Origin: Ferruginibacter sp.
GTDB lineage: Bacteria; Bacteroidota; Bacteroidia; Chitinophagales; Chitinophagaceae
Direction: 5' to 3'
Length of the DNA stretch: 64,000 bases
Assembly: GCA_013141435.1 (NCBI GenBank)
Contig: JABFQZ010000020.1
Location: forward strand, 1 to 64,000
The translations under genes and the position numbers were made by a program. The notes below the pieces were generated by a model that had not been told where the DNA came from, ran no database searches, and saw only the letters and a program-made list of their open reading frames with translations. Below, piece after piece: positions 26,856 to 34,428 of this stretch. How positions within the stretch are numbered: the stretch's first letter is position 1; every line of letters begins with the position of its first letter.

Positions 26856-26911
26856 AAAGCAGTATAAAAAATAGCTATTTAACCCTAAAAAACTATTTTT
26901 TATACTGCTTT
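26856..26911. terminator. Bidirectional terminator between convergent genes
   Basis: A perfect 19-base stem, AAAGCAGTATAAAAAATAG (26856-26874) pairing with 26893-26911, with an 18-base loop. A- and T-runs flank it on both sides, so it can end both the polyketide operon and the yebC transcript. Confidence 0.85.
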
Positions 26912-26944
26912 TTCTTTGATATGTAGCATTAATTGTACAGAGTT

Positions 26945-27655
26945 TTATCTTAAATTATGATATACTTTTTGCACATCTTCATCTTGCTCCAAATGATCTA
27001 CCAATTTTAAAACATCGTTAGCATCGTTTTCATTCAAATCTACCAATGTGCCAGGAATACGAGTAAGCTCTGCACTAATAAGTTCTAAGCCTTTATCTTC
27101 TATAGCTTTGTTCATTGTGCCAAATTCGGAAAAGGCTGCACGTATTACAATGTTGCCAGCTTCATCTTCGCCAATTTCTTCCAATCCAAAATCAATAAAT
27201 TCCAATTCTAGATCATCTATATTTTGTCCGTTGGCTTTTACTTTAAATTCGCCAAGCCTTGTAAATGTAAATGCAACACTACCACTTGTGCCCAATGCGC
27301 CTTTAGCTTTGGTAAAATGCATACGTACGTTGGCTACAGTACGGGTAGAATTATCGGTGGCGGTTTCTACCAATATAGCCACACCATGAGGTGCATAACC
27401 TTCATACACCATTTCGTCGTAGCTGCTAATATCTTTACCCATGGCTCGTTTTATAGCAGCTTCCACTCTATCTTTTGGCATATTGCAAGCCCTAGCATTT
27501 AAGTAACAACGCCTAAGTGCAGGGTTGTTTTCGGGCTCTGGGCCAGCAGCTTTTACTGCTATAGCTATTTCTTTTCCAATACGGGTAAAATCTTTTGCCA
27601 TTTTATCCCAGCGTGCAAACATGGCGCCTTTTCGTACTTCAAATATTCTTCCCAT
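26945..27655 (-). CDS. yebC: YebC/PmpR/TACO1-family regulator
   Basis: A protein of 236 residues, full family length. Typical segments are [20 protein letters not shown] at the N-terminus (the family usually has MGRAFE.RK....KR), [48 protein letters not shown] and NRT-like [16 protein letters not shown]. The family was first described as transcription regulators; more recent work on YebC/TACO1 points to relief of ribosome stalling at proline runs. It is transcribed away from mnmA. Its leader is a remarkable run of 16 seven-base units (27656-27767), preceded by a TAnnTTTG box at 27784. Confidence 0.92.
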   Translation of the reverse strand: MGRIFEVRKGAMFARWDKMAKDFTRIGKEIAIAVKAAGPEPENNPALRRCYLNARACNMPKDRVEAAIKRAMGKDISSYDEMVYEGYAPHGVAILVETATDNSTRTVANVRMHFTKAKGALGTSGSVAFTFTRLGEFKVKANGQNIDDLELEFIDFGLEEIGEDEAGNIVIRAAFSEFGTMNKAIEDKGLELISAELTRIPGTLVDLNENDANDVLKLVDHLEQDEDVQKVYHNLR

Positions 27656-27767
27656 TGGTTTTGGTGTTAAAAGTTATTCGTTAAATGTTTTCGTTTTTCG
27701 TTATTCCTCATTCTTCATTCATTATTATAATTCATAATTCATAATTAATAATTAATAATTAATAATA
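27656..27767 (-). repeat. 16-unit heptanucleotide run forming the yebC leader
   Basis: Read on the minus strand in steps of seven up to the ATG: TATTATT, AATTATT (twice), AATTATG (twice), AATTATA, ATAATGA, ATGAAGA, ATGAGGA, ATAACGA, AAAACGA, AAACATT, TAACGAA, TAACTTT, TAACACC, AAAACCA. The unit drifts gradually but the 7-base step is kept for 112 bases and ends exactly at the start codon. The predicted transcription start (from the box at 27784-27791) lies just outside the run, so the run is nearly the whole 5' leader. Confidence 0.85.
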
Positions 27768-27783
27768 AAAAAATAATTGTTTG

Positions 27784-27791
27784 CAAATTTA
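27784..27791 (-). promoter_or_regulatory. TAnnTTTG promoter box of yebC
   Basis: The minus strand reads TAAATTTG, an exact match to the Bacteroidota -7 consensus. The expected start of transcription, near 27777, is about 10 bases before the heptanucleotide run. Confidence 0.5.
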
Positions 27792-27874
27792 TGAATTGTT
27801 TTTTAATGTTTAAGAATAGCTTTTTAAAACAACAAAACACAATCAATGTCCATTAACGATTTAATGATGAACCT

Positions 27875-27931
27875 AGCCCCGATAGCAATGTATGCCGACT
27901 GATAAGGCGGCAGTAATGAATAGCGGGGAGC
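27875..27931 (+). repeat. Dispersed imperfect-palindrome element, copy B
   Basis: The outer stem CCCCG (27877-27881) pairs with CGGGG (27924-27928), and the inner stem TGCCG (27893-27897) pairs with CGGCA (27908-27912). It is the closest relative of copy D: both read AGCCCCGAT, a three-base difference, then AATGTATGCC and, on the other side, GGCAG with AATGAA and TAGCGGG. It lies between the divergent yebC and mnmA genes. Confidence 0.65.
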
Positions 27932-27972
27932 AGATGACAAGTAAAGTATAAATGCACATGCTCCAAAAACTT

Positions 27973-28014
27973 AATACTCAAATCTCAATACCCAAATCTC
28001 ATTACTAAGTACTA
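27973..28014 (+). repeat. 7-nt periodic leader of mnmA
   Basis: Six units in exact register: AATACTC, AAATCTC, AATACCC, AAATCTC, ATTACTA, AGTACTA. They end 10 bases before the ATG. Units of the same style precede icd and the cysteine desulfurase gene. Confidence 0.85.
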
Positions 28015-28020
28015 ATTTTG
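28013..28020 (+). promoter_or_regulatory. TAnnTTTG box four bases before mnmA start
   Basis: TAATTTTG matches the -7 consensus, but only CACC separates it from the ATG, so use of this box would give a leaderless mRNA. It overlaps the last 7-base unit, so it could also be a by-product of the repeat. Confidence 0.35.
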
Positions 28021-28024
28021 CACC

Positions 28025-29128
28025 ATGAGCAAAGGCAAAGTTTTAATGGCTATGAGTGGCGGTATAGATAGTACTGTAGCGGCGCTTATGCTGCACAAGC
28101 AAGGTTACGAAGTTATTGGTATTACCATGAAAACATGGGATTATGAAACCAGCGGTGGAGGCAATACCGGCAAAAAAGAAACTGGCTGTTGTAATTTAGA
28201 TAGTTTTAACGATGCACGACAAGCTGCAGTACAGCATGGCTTTCCTCATTTTATTTTAGATATAAGAGAAGAATTTGGTGGCTTTGTAATAGAAAACTTT
28301 GTAGAAGAATATATAGCTGGCCGTACACCAAACCCTTGTGTAATGTGCAATACACATATAAAGTGGCGTGCATTGCTCAAAAGAGCCGATGCACTCGGTT
28401 GCGATTTTATTGCCACAGGTCATTATGCTCAAGTACATAAACATACAAATGGCAGGTATTTTATTAGCAAAGGGTTAGATGATACCAAAGATCAAAGCTA
28501 TGCACTGTGGGGCTTGCAGCAAGATTTGCTGGCTCGTACTTTATTGCCATTAGGCACTTACCACAAAACGGCTATACGCCAAATGGCGCACGACTTTGGC
28601 TACCCTGAGCTTGCAAAAAAAAGCGAAAGCTACGAAATATGTTTTGTGCCCGATAACGATTACAGAGGTTTTTTAAAACGAAAAGTAGAAGGCTTAGAAG
28701 AAAAAGTAAACGGCGGTAATTTTATAGATACAAATGGCAATATTTTAGGTAAGCACAAAGGTTACCCATTTTACACCGTAGGGCAACGCAAAGGCTTAGA
28801 TATAGCCCTTGGCAAACCGGCATTTGTAACCAAAATAATACCCGAAACCAATACAGTAGTATTAGGCGACGAAGATGCACTCAACAAAACCCACATGACA
28901 GTAACAGGAATAAACTGGATGAAATACGATGGCATAACCGACGGTATAGAAGCTACCACAAAAATTAGATACAAAGACAAAGGCGCATTAGCAAATTTAT
29001 ACGCAAGTCAAAATGGGGTAGCCGTAAAATTTTACGAAAACGTAAAAGGCATTGCACCAGGGCAAAGTGCTGTTTTTTACGAAGGTAATGATGTAATAGG
29101 TGGCGGAGTAATACAAAGAGATATATAG
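28025..29128 (+). CDS. mnmA: tRNA-specific 2-thiouridylase MnmA
   Basis: The enzyme (367 residues) thiolates U34 of tRNA-Lys, Glu and Gln. It shows the PP-loop SGGIDST (residues 11-17) for ATP, the catalytic cysteine C105 in NPCVMCN, and the second cysteine C206 in SYEICFVPD that forms the persulfide/disulfide. GHYAQV and KDQSYALWGL are typical, and a C-terminal beta-barrel begins near HKGYPFYTVGQRKGLDIALG. The sulfur donor may be the cysteine desulfurase at 58762. It starts right after a six-unit heptanucleotide leader. Confidence 0.95.
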   Translation: MSKGKVLMAMSGGIDSTVAALMLHKQGYEVIGITMKTWDYETSGGGNTGKKETGCCNLDSFNDARQAAVQHGFPHFILDIREEFGGFVIENFVEEYIAGRTPNPCVMCNTHIKWRALLKRADALGCDFIATGHYAQVHKHTNGRYFISKGLDDTKDQSYALWGLQQDLLARTLLPLGTYHKTAIRQMAHDFGYPELAKKSESYEICFVPDNDYRGFLKRKVEGLEEKVNGGNFIDTNGNILGKHKGYPFYTVGQRKGLDIALGKPAFVTKIIPETNTVVLGDEDALNKTHMTVTGINWMKYDGITDGIEATTKIRYKDKGALANLYASQNGVAVKFYENVKGIAPGQSAVFYEGNDVIGGGVIQRDI

Positions 29129-29365
29129 ATTATTAAATGGCTATTTGTTACGAAAATAAAAAACTGCAAATCAGATAGCCTTTTTAATACCTTCTTTGCT
29201 TAAATCTTCCAGTTTCCTATCCTTTGCAGTGATTTTGGGGTGAGGTTTTTTGGGCAATGTATCTATTCTATTCCAAATTGAGGATATTCATAGTTTTTTG
29301 CCTAAAAGCAACCTTTTGCATAAAAATAGTATCTTTATAAAAAGCATTTTACAAAAAAGTAAAAA

Positions 29366-30082
29366 ATGAAAAAAATATTAACAACACTAATTATAACTAC
29401 CATTTTATTTTCTTGTAAAAAAGAAACCGACCAACTTGCAATAATTCCTTTAGGCGATTATGCCCCACTTACTATTGGTAAGTATATTACCTATGGGTTA
29501 GATTCGTTGGTTTATACCAATTTTGGTACTATACCAATCCATCGCTTGTACGAAGTAAAATACCTTACAGCCGATACTTTAACAGACAACATTGGCCGAA
29601 AAGCCTTTCGTATAGTACGTTACATACGTACCATACCAGCGGGTGTATTTGCACCCGACAATACTTTTATGGCCATAAACACAGGCAATACCTACGAATT
29701 TGTAGAAAACAATTTGCGTTATTTTAAACTAACGTTACCCATTGCCGAAGGTAATACATGGAAAGGAAATTCGGCAATAGACGTTACATCAAACAACGAT
29801 AACCAATACCTTGCCGATTGGGATTATACCTACGAAAAAGTTGGACAAAGCAAACAAATTGGCTCATTTAATTTAGCAAACACAATTACCATAAATCAAA
29901 GAGATGTATCTACTAACTTGCCTGTTACTGCAGCCACAAATATAGCATCTAAAACATTTAGTCAAGATGTGTACGCCGCTGGTATAGGCTTGGTTTACCG
30001 TAATTTTTTAAATTGGGAATATCAACCAGGTCAAAATTACAAAGGCTATGGCATTACCTTACAAATGATAGATCATAATTAG
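29366..30082 (+). CDS. Hypothetical lipoprotein
   Basis: A protein of 238 residues. The signal peptide ends in the lipobox-like LFSCKK (Cys near residue 17), so it is probably a lipid-anchored periplasmic or surface protein. The mature part is beta-rich with many Tyr and Thr (GKYITYGLDSLVYTNFGT, EGNTWKGNS). It resembles small Bacteroidota lipoproteins of unknown function found singly. No operon partner is apparent: the 237 bases before it hold no recognised gene and the acetyltransferase gene downstream has its own spacer. Confidence 0.75.
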   Translation: MKKILTTLIITTILFSCKKETDQLAIIPLGDYAPLTIGKYITYGLDSLVYTNFGTIPIHRLYEVKYLTADTLTDNIGRKAFRIVRYIRTIPAGVFAPDNTFMAINTGNTYEFVENNLRYFKLTLPIAEGNTWKGNSAIDVTSNNDNQYLADWDYTYEKVGQSKQIGSFNLANTITINQRDVSTNLPVTAATNIASKTFSQDVYAAGIGLVYRNFLNWEYQPGQNYKGYGITLQMIDHN

Positions 30083-30134
30083 AATTTAATTATTTGTGGG
30101 CTCTGAGCCAATTGCAAAAATAAACAGCAGTTTT

Positions 30135-30210
30135 GGCTATCCGTTACAATCTTTTGTTCGTTTCCGCTAATGGTCGGACAAGCTCTCACAAAAGTATTTC
30201 CACTGCTATC
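30135..30210 (-). repeat. Dispersed imperfect-palindrome element, copy C
   Basis: Arms GGCTATCCGTTACAAT and ATTTCCACTGCTATC enclose the stem CTTTTGT (30151-30157) / ACAAAAG (30188-30194) and a small central hairpin TCCG/CGGA (30163-30166 with 30175-30178). It is closely related to copy F in layout and sequence. It lies between the lipoprotein and acetyltransferase genes. Confidence 0.65.
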
Positions 30211-30296
30211 AAGCAGCCCATCAACATTTGTTTTTCAATGTAGCAAAAAAGAAATTGTACTCATTGTACCCTTTTGTAAAACAAAAAGTATTAAAT

Positions 30297-30743
30297 ATGC
30301 AAATACGCAAAGCCACCAAAGAAGATTGCCCAGCCATTATGAAACTTGTACAAGAGCTAGCCAATTACGAAAAAGCACCCAATGAAGTAACGGTAACCAT
30401 AGATCACTTTATAGAAAGTGGCTTTGGCTCAAAACCTGTGTGGGAGGCTTTTGTAGCCGAAAATAATGGTGTAGTAATTGCCTTTGCACTCTACTACATA
30501 CGCTATAGCACCTGGAAAGGCCAACGAATGTATTTAGAAGACCTATTAGTAACCGATACCATGCGTGGCAAAGGTGTGGGCAAACTTTTGATGGATAAAC
30601 TTATAGAAGAATGTAAAACAAAAAATTACAATGGCCTTGTGTGGCAAGTGCTCGATTGGAATGAGCCTGCAATTAATTTTTATAAAAAATACGAAGGTTT
30701 AAAGTTTGATGATGAATGGGTAAACTGCTCTTTAAATTTTTAG
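30297..30743 (+). CDS. GNAT N-acetyltransferase, SSAT/thialysine-acetyltransferase-like
   Basis: A protein of 148 residues from ATG 30297 (MQIRKATKEDC); the frame is open upstream but the conserved family N-terminus begins here. The pattern ELANYEKAP, FGSKPVWEAFVAE, FALYYIRYSTWKGQRMYLED, RGKGVGKLL (acetyl-CoA pyrophosphate loop) and WQVLDWNEPAINFYKKY closely follows the spermidine/spermine and thialysine acetyltransferase subgroup of GNAT enzymes. The substrate is probably a small polyamine or diamine, though this subgroup is promiscuous. Confidence 0.88.
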   Translation: MQIRKATKEDCPAIMKLVQELANYEKAPNEVTVTIDHFIESGFGSKPVWEAFVAENNGVVIAFALYYIRYSTWKGQRMYLEDLLVTDTMRGKGVGKLLMDKLIEECKTKNYNGLVWQVLDWNEPAINFYKKYEGLKFDDEWVNCSLNF

Positions 30744-30819
30744 GCAAGGCAACACAAAGCAATTTGATGTAATCTATAATATTGAAATACTTTTTTTCTG
30801 AAATATTAACTTTACGAAA

Positions 30820-32607
30820 ATGAATAAACTTAAAACAATACATTTTGCCTTTTTTGTAGCTATTAGTTTGTTACTTTTTTCTTGTCAAAAAAGTATTTTA
30901 TCAGATACTATAGCACCAACAGATAGCAACAACCTTGTAGCAACCATGCTTACAAGTACTAGTGGCTTTGTAACAAACGAAAATAATTTGCCAGTACAGG
31001 GCGCTACAGTAACCGCAGGTGCTAAAACAACTATAACAGATAAATATGGTTATTTTGAAATAAATAATGCTGAGCTTGTAAAAAATGCAGCATTTGTAAC
31101 CGTTGTAAAACCTGGCTATTTTAAAGGCATAAAAACATGGATAGCTAACGACGCAAAGCCAAGTTTTTTTAGAATAAAACTTTTGCCAAAAATAAATGTA
31201 GGTACCGTAAACGCTACTACAGGAGGCGATGTTACTTTAGTTGGCGGTATGAAAATTATTTTTCCTGCAGGTGGGGTTAAAAATGCAATTACCAATGCTG
31301 CTTATGCTGGTACTGTAAGTGTATTGGCACAATGGCTAAACCCTACAGCTACCGATTTAAACAGCATAATGCCTGGCGACCTTAGAGGAAAAGATGCCTC
31401 TGGTGCATTAAAATTATTAACTACTTATGGAATGGCAGCAGTAGAGTTGGTAGGCTCTGCTGGCGAATTGTTACAAATAGCCAATGGCAAAAAAGCTACA
31501 CTCTCAATGCCAATACCTACAAGTATTTTGGCTAATGCGCCAGCTACTATACCATTATGGCATTTCGATGAAAACTTGGCCCTTTGGAAGGAAGAAGGCA
31601 CTGCCACAAAAGTAGGAAATACCTATGTAGGCGATGTAGCACATTTTAGCTTTTGGAATTGCGATGTGCCAAATAATTATGTACAATTTAATTGCACTGT
31701 TGTAAATACTGCGGGGCTACCAGTGCAAAATGCAGTAGTAAAAATATCGATGGTAAGTAACCCCAATAATGCAGCTAGTGGCTGTACAAATGAAGCAGGC
31801 TATGTAAATGGTGCTGTGCCAAACAATGCAAATTTATTGTTAGAAGTTTTTGGTAATTACACATGCAACACAGCCGCTTTTTCGCAAACGTTTAATACTA
31901 CAAATACAAATATAACTTATGGTAATGTAGTAATAAATACAACTACAAATTTGGCTACAATAAATGGTAGCGTTACAAATTGTAGTAATGCACCTGTTAC
32001 AAATGGCTATATTATTTTGCAAAATGGTTATGTTTTTTCAAGATATAATTTATCAGCTACAGGCACATATTCAATAAACCAAATACGCTGCAGTGCTGCT
32101 GCTAATAATATTAATTTTGTAGCAGAAGATATAACTGCGGCACAACAAAGTAATAATGTTGTTTACCCTATTGTGAGTGGAGTAAATAATATACCTACTA
32201 TACAAGCCTGTGGCATATCTACATCGGAATATGTAAATATTACAGTAAATAGTGTAGCAATTAATTACACATTTCCAACCGACAGTTTATACATTTGGAG
32301 CCAAGGTACTACGGCTCCAGTTAATTATGTAAGAGCAAATCGTATTCCTCCTTCTAATACTACAACACCTTCAAATTTTAGTTTTACCAATGTTGGTATT
32401 GCTGTAGGTTCTGTTCAAAATTTAAACTCATTTTCAACACCAACAATTCCTAATAACTCTACAATTAATACCCCAATAGGTGTAAATATTACTGAGTATG
32501 GTGCAGTTGGCCAATATATAGCAGGCAACTTTAGTGGTGTTATAACTGGTCCACCACCCACATTAACACTATATAATATTACTTGTAATTTTAGGCTAAG
32601 GCGATAA
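30820..32607 (+). CDS. Lipoprotein with carboxypeptidase-regulatory-like domain
   Basis: A protein of 595 residues. The signal peptide ends LLLFSCQK, so a lipid anchor is likely. Residues about 45-125 form a carboxypeptidase regulatory-like (transthyretin-type) fold: TSGFVTNENNLPVQGATVTA, TITDKYGYFEINN. A ZU5-like or beta-sandwich region (about 130-290, GDVTLVGGMKIIFPAGG, WHFDENLALWKEEG, VAHFSFWNCD) follows, and then more Ig-like repeats. Proteins of this architecture sit on the Bacteroidota surface; the ligand is unknown. A terminator follows at 32632. Confidence 0.8.
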   Translation: MNKLKTIHFAFFVAISLLLFSCQKSILSDTIAPTDSNNLVATMLTSTSGFVTNENNLPVQGATVTAGAKTTITDKYGYFEINNAELVKNAAFVTVVKPGYFKGIKTWIANDAKPSFFRIKLLPKINVGTVNATTGGDVTLVGGMKIIFPAGGVKNAITNAAYAGTVSVLAQWLNPTATDLNSIMPGDLRGKDASGALKLLTTYGMAAVELVGSAGELLQIANGKKATLSMPIPTSILANAPATIPLWHFDENLALWKEEGTATKVGNTYVGDVAHFSFWNCDVPNNYVQFNCTVVNTAGLPVQNAVVKISMVSNPNNAASGCTNEAGYVNGAVPNNANLLLEVFGNYTCNTAAFSQTFNTTNTNITYGNVVINTTTNLATINGSVTNCSNAPVTNGYIILQNGYVFSRYNLSATGTYSINQIRCSAAANNINFVAEDITAAQQSNNVVYPIVSGVNNIPTIQACGISTSEYVNITVNSVAINYTFPTDSLYIWSQGTTAPVNYVRANRIPPSNTTTPSNFSFTNVGIAVGSVQNLNSFSTPTIPNNSTINTPIGVNITEYGAVGQYIAGNFSGVITGPPPTLTLYNITCNFRLRR

Positions 32608-32631
32608 TTAGTCTAAAAAAACATTTTCGCA

Positions 32632-32685
32632 CAAAGAAGCAAAGAAAACAAAGTACGCAATGTATTTATTTTCTTTGCTTCTTTG
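32632..32685 (+). terminator. Terminator-like hairpin after the lipoprotein gene
   Basis: A perfect 17-base stem, CAAAGAAGCAAAGAAAA (32632-32648) with 32669-32685, and a 20-base loop, then CTTTTTACC. The arms are themselves 8-base-like repeats (AAAGAAGC AAAGAAAA). Confidence 0.7.
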
Positions 32686-32729
32686 CTTTTTACCCTTTTT
32701 AGAAACATAAAAATTAAAATATATTGTTT

Positions 32730-32737
32730 TACTTTTG
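32730..32737 (+). promoter_or_regulatory. TAnnTTTG promoter box of the first isocitrate dehydrogenase gene
   Basis: TACTTTTG matches the -7 consensus. It predicts a leader of about 190 bases containing the 13-nt motif at 32817 and the 7-base units at 32894-32935. Together with the terminator at 32632 this accounts for the gap 32608-32935; no gene is seen there. Confidence 0.4.
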
Positions 32738-32816
32738 CAACACAAAATTAAGCTTGAGGTTATAAATATAAGGTCAAGAGTAATCAAAAAAAATGATGAG
32801 CAATGGTATGCCGTTG

Positions 32817-32829
32817 AAGTGTGCGACGC
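32817..32829 (-). repeat. 13-nt motif, inverted partner of 15119-15131
   Basis: The plus strand reads AAGTGTGCGACGC inside a G+C-richer stretch (about 32796-32850) of the icd leader. See the entry at 15119. Confidence 0.3.
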
Positions 32830-32893
32830 AACGATGATGCCATGAAATACAAATGCTGAAAAAAAAATAAAACAAAAGAAATCATTAAATTAT

Positions 32894-32935
32894 AATAAAC
32901 TAATCTCAATAGTCAATTCTAAAATCTCAAAACTA
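32894..32935 (+). repeat. 7-nt periodic leader of icd
   Basis: Six units in exact register that end at the ATG itself: AATAAAC, TAATCTC, AATAGTC, AATTCTA, AAATCTC, AAAACTA. They are the same style as those of mnmA. Confidence 0.82.
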
Positions 32936-34195
32936 ATGAACAAAATAACCATGCAAAACGGTACGCTTACAGTGCCTAATAACCCTACGATACCGTTTAT
33001 AGAAGGCGATGGCATTGGGCCCGATATTTGGGCAGCAAGTGTAAGAGTATTTGATGCAGCAATTGCAAAAGCATACAAAGGCGAAAAGAAAATAGAATGG
33101 CTTAAAGTGCTTGCTGGCGAAGAAGCATTTAAAGCTACTGGTAGTTGGATGCCTGAGGAAACTATGGATGCTTTTAAAGAATATTTATTGAGCATAAAAG
33201 GACCGCTTACCACACCAGTTGGTGGTGGAATAAGAAGTTTAAATGTAGCACTTAGGCAAGAGCTTGATTTGTATGTGTGCTTACGCCCTGTAAAATATTT
33301 TGAAGGTACACCAAGCCCTATGTGGCAGCCCGAAAAAGTAAGCATGACTATTTTTAGAGAAAATACCGAAGATATTTATGCTGGTATAGAGTTTATGACT
33401 GGCACACCTGAGGCAACAAAATTATTAAACTTTTTGGTAGATGAAATGGGTGTAAAAGCATTTCGTTTTCCGGAAACTACATCACTAGGTATAAAACCTG
33501 TAAGTAAAGATGGTAGTGAAAGGTTGATACGCTCCGCAATTAAATTTGCTATAGAAAACAAAAAGCCAAGTGTAACACTAGTGCACAAAGGTAATATTAT
33601 GAAATATACTGAAGGTGCTTTTAAAAACTGGGGTTACGAGCTTGCCGAAAGAGAATTTGGAGGACAAGTATATACATGGCAACAATGGGAAAAAACCAAA
33701 GCTGCAAGTGGCGAAGCTGTAGCAAACGAAGAAATGAAAATAAGCGCTATTGGTGGTAAAGTAATAATAAAAGATGCCATTGCTGATAACTTTTTGCAGC
33801 AAGCTATGTTGGCACCACAAGATTATTCGGTAATAGCTACACTAAATCTTAATGGCGATTATATTAGTGATGCATTGGCTGCACAAGTTGGTGGTATTGG
33901 TATTGCGCCAGGTGCTAATATAAATTACCTTACTGGCCATGCAGTATTTGAGGCTACACATGGTACTGCTCCAAGGTTTGCCAATACAAATACCATGAAT
34001 CCATCGTCGGTTATATTGAGTGGTGTAATGATGTTGGAGTATATGGGTTGGAGAGATGCTGCTGATATGATTACAAATGCAGTTGGCAAAACCATACGCA
34101 ACAAAACAGTAACGATAGATTTTTATAATTTATTGAAAGAGGGTAAGTTATTAAAAACAGATGAGTTTGCCGATGAGATAATTAAGAATTTGTAA
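32936..34195 (+). CDS. icd: NADP-dependent isocitrate dehydrogenase, bacterial subfamily I
   Basis: The enzyme (419 residues, E. coli type 416) oxidises isocitrate to 2-oxoglutarate in the TCA cycle. It shows [12 protein letters not shown], the substrate-binding loop [13 protein letters not shown] (S101, N103, R107; the serine matches the one phosphorylated in E. coli), [14 protein letters not shown], the metal site [12 protein letters not shown], and the cofactor region [16 protein letters not shown] second, distantly related isocitrate dehydrogenase lies 234 bases downstream. A nearby in-frame ATG at 32951 is a possible alternative start. Confidence 0.93.
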   Translation: MNKITMQNGTLTVPNNPTIPFIEGDGIGPDIWAASVRVFDAAIAKAYKGEKKIEWLKVLAGEEAFKATGSWMPEETMDAFKEYLLSIKGPLTTPVGGGIRSLNVALRQELDLYVCLRPVKYFEGTPSPMWQPEKVSMTIFRENTEDIYAGIEFMTGTPEATKLLNFLVDEMGVKAFRFPETTSLGIKPVSKDGSERLIRSAIKFAIENKKPSVTLVHKGNIMKYTEGAFKNWGYELAEREFGGQVYTWQQWEKTKAASGEAVANEEMKISAIGGKVIIKDAIADNFLQQAMLAPQDYSVIATLNLNGDYISDALAAQVGGIGIAPGANINYLTGHAVFEATHGTAPRFANTNTMNPSSVILSGVMMLEYMGWRDAADMITNAVGKTIRNKTVTIDFYNLLKEGKLLKTDEFADEIIKNL

Positions 34196-34276
34196 GTTCA
34201 TTCTAGCCACGAATGCACGAATATATTTATTGTAAATTCGTTTTGCTTTTTTGTATTTTTACTTAAATTGGGAATT

Positions 34277-34423
34277 ATGAAAATGTGGATTGATTTAGAT
34301 GGAAAATTGATAAATCAAGTAATGGAAATTACAAAAGCCAAAGATATAAGCGAAGCTGTAAATATTGCACTTAAAGAATACGTAAAACTTTCCAAGCAAA
34401 AACAATTATTAGATAAAAAATAA
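34277..34423 (+). CDS. Orphan VapB-like antitoxin
   Basis: A protein of 48 residues, beginning [20 protein letters not shown], with the VapB-family pattern [20 protein letters not shown]. VapB antitoxins bind their own promoter as dimers and block a PIN-domain VapC ribonuclease. No VapC gene follows: the next start codon, of the second isocitrate dehydrogenase, comes six bases after the stop. It is therefore either a leftover antitoxin or a regulator of the downstream gene. Short length makes the call less secure, but the fit to the family is good over the whole protein. Confidence 0.65.
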   Translation: MKMWIDLDGKLINQVMEITKAKDISEAVNIALKEYVKLSKQKQLLDKK

Positions 34424-34428
34424 ACAAT

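Noticed and set aside
29165..29290. Short minus-strand frame with DTLPKKPHPKITAKDRKLED before the lipoprotein gene
   Set aside because: It looks protein-like and may be a gene remnant, but it has no plausible start, a stop shortly upstream and no family I can name, so I do not call it.
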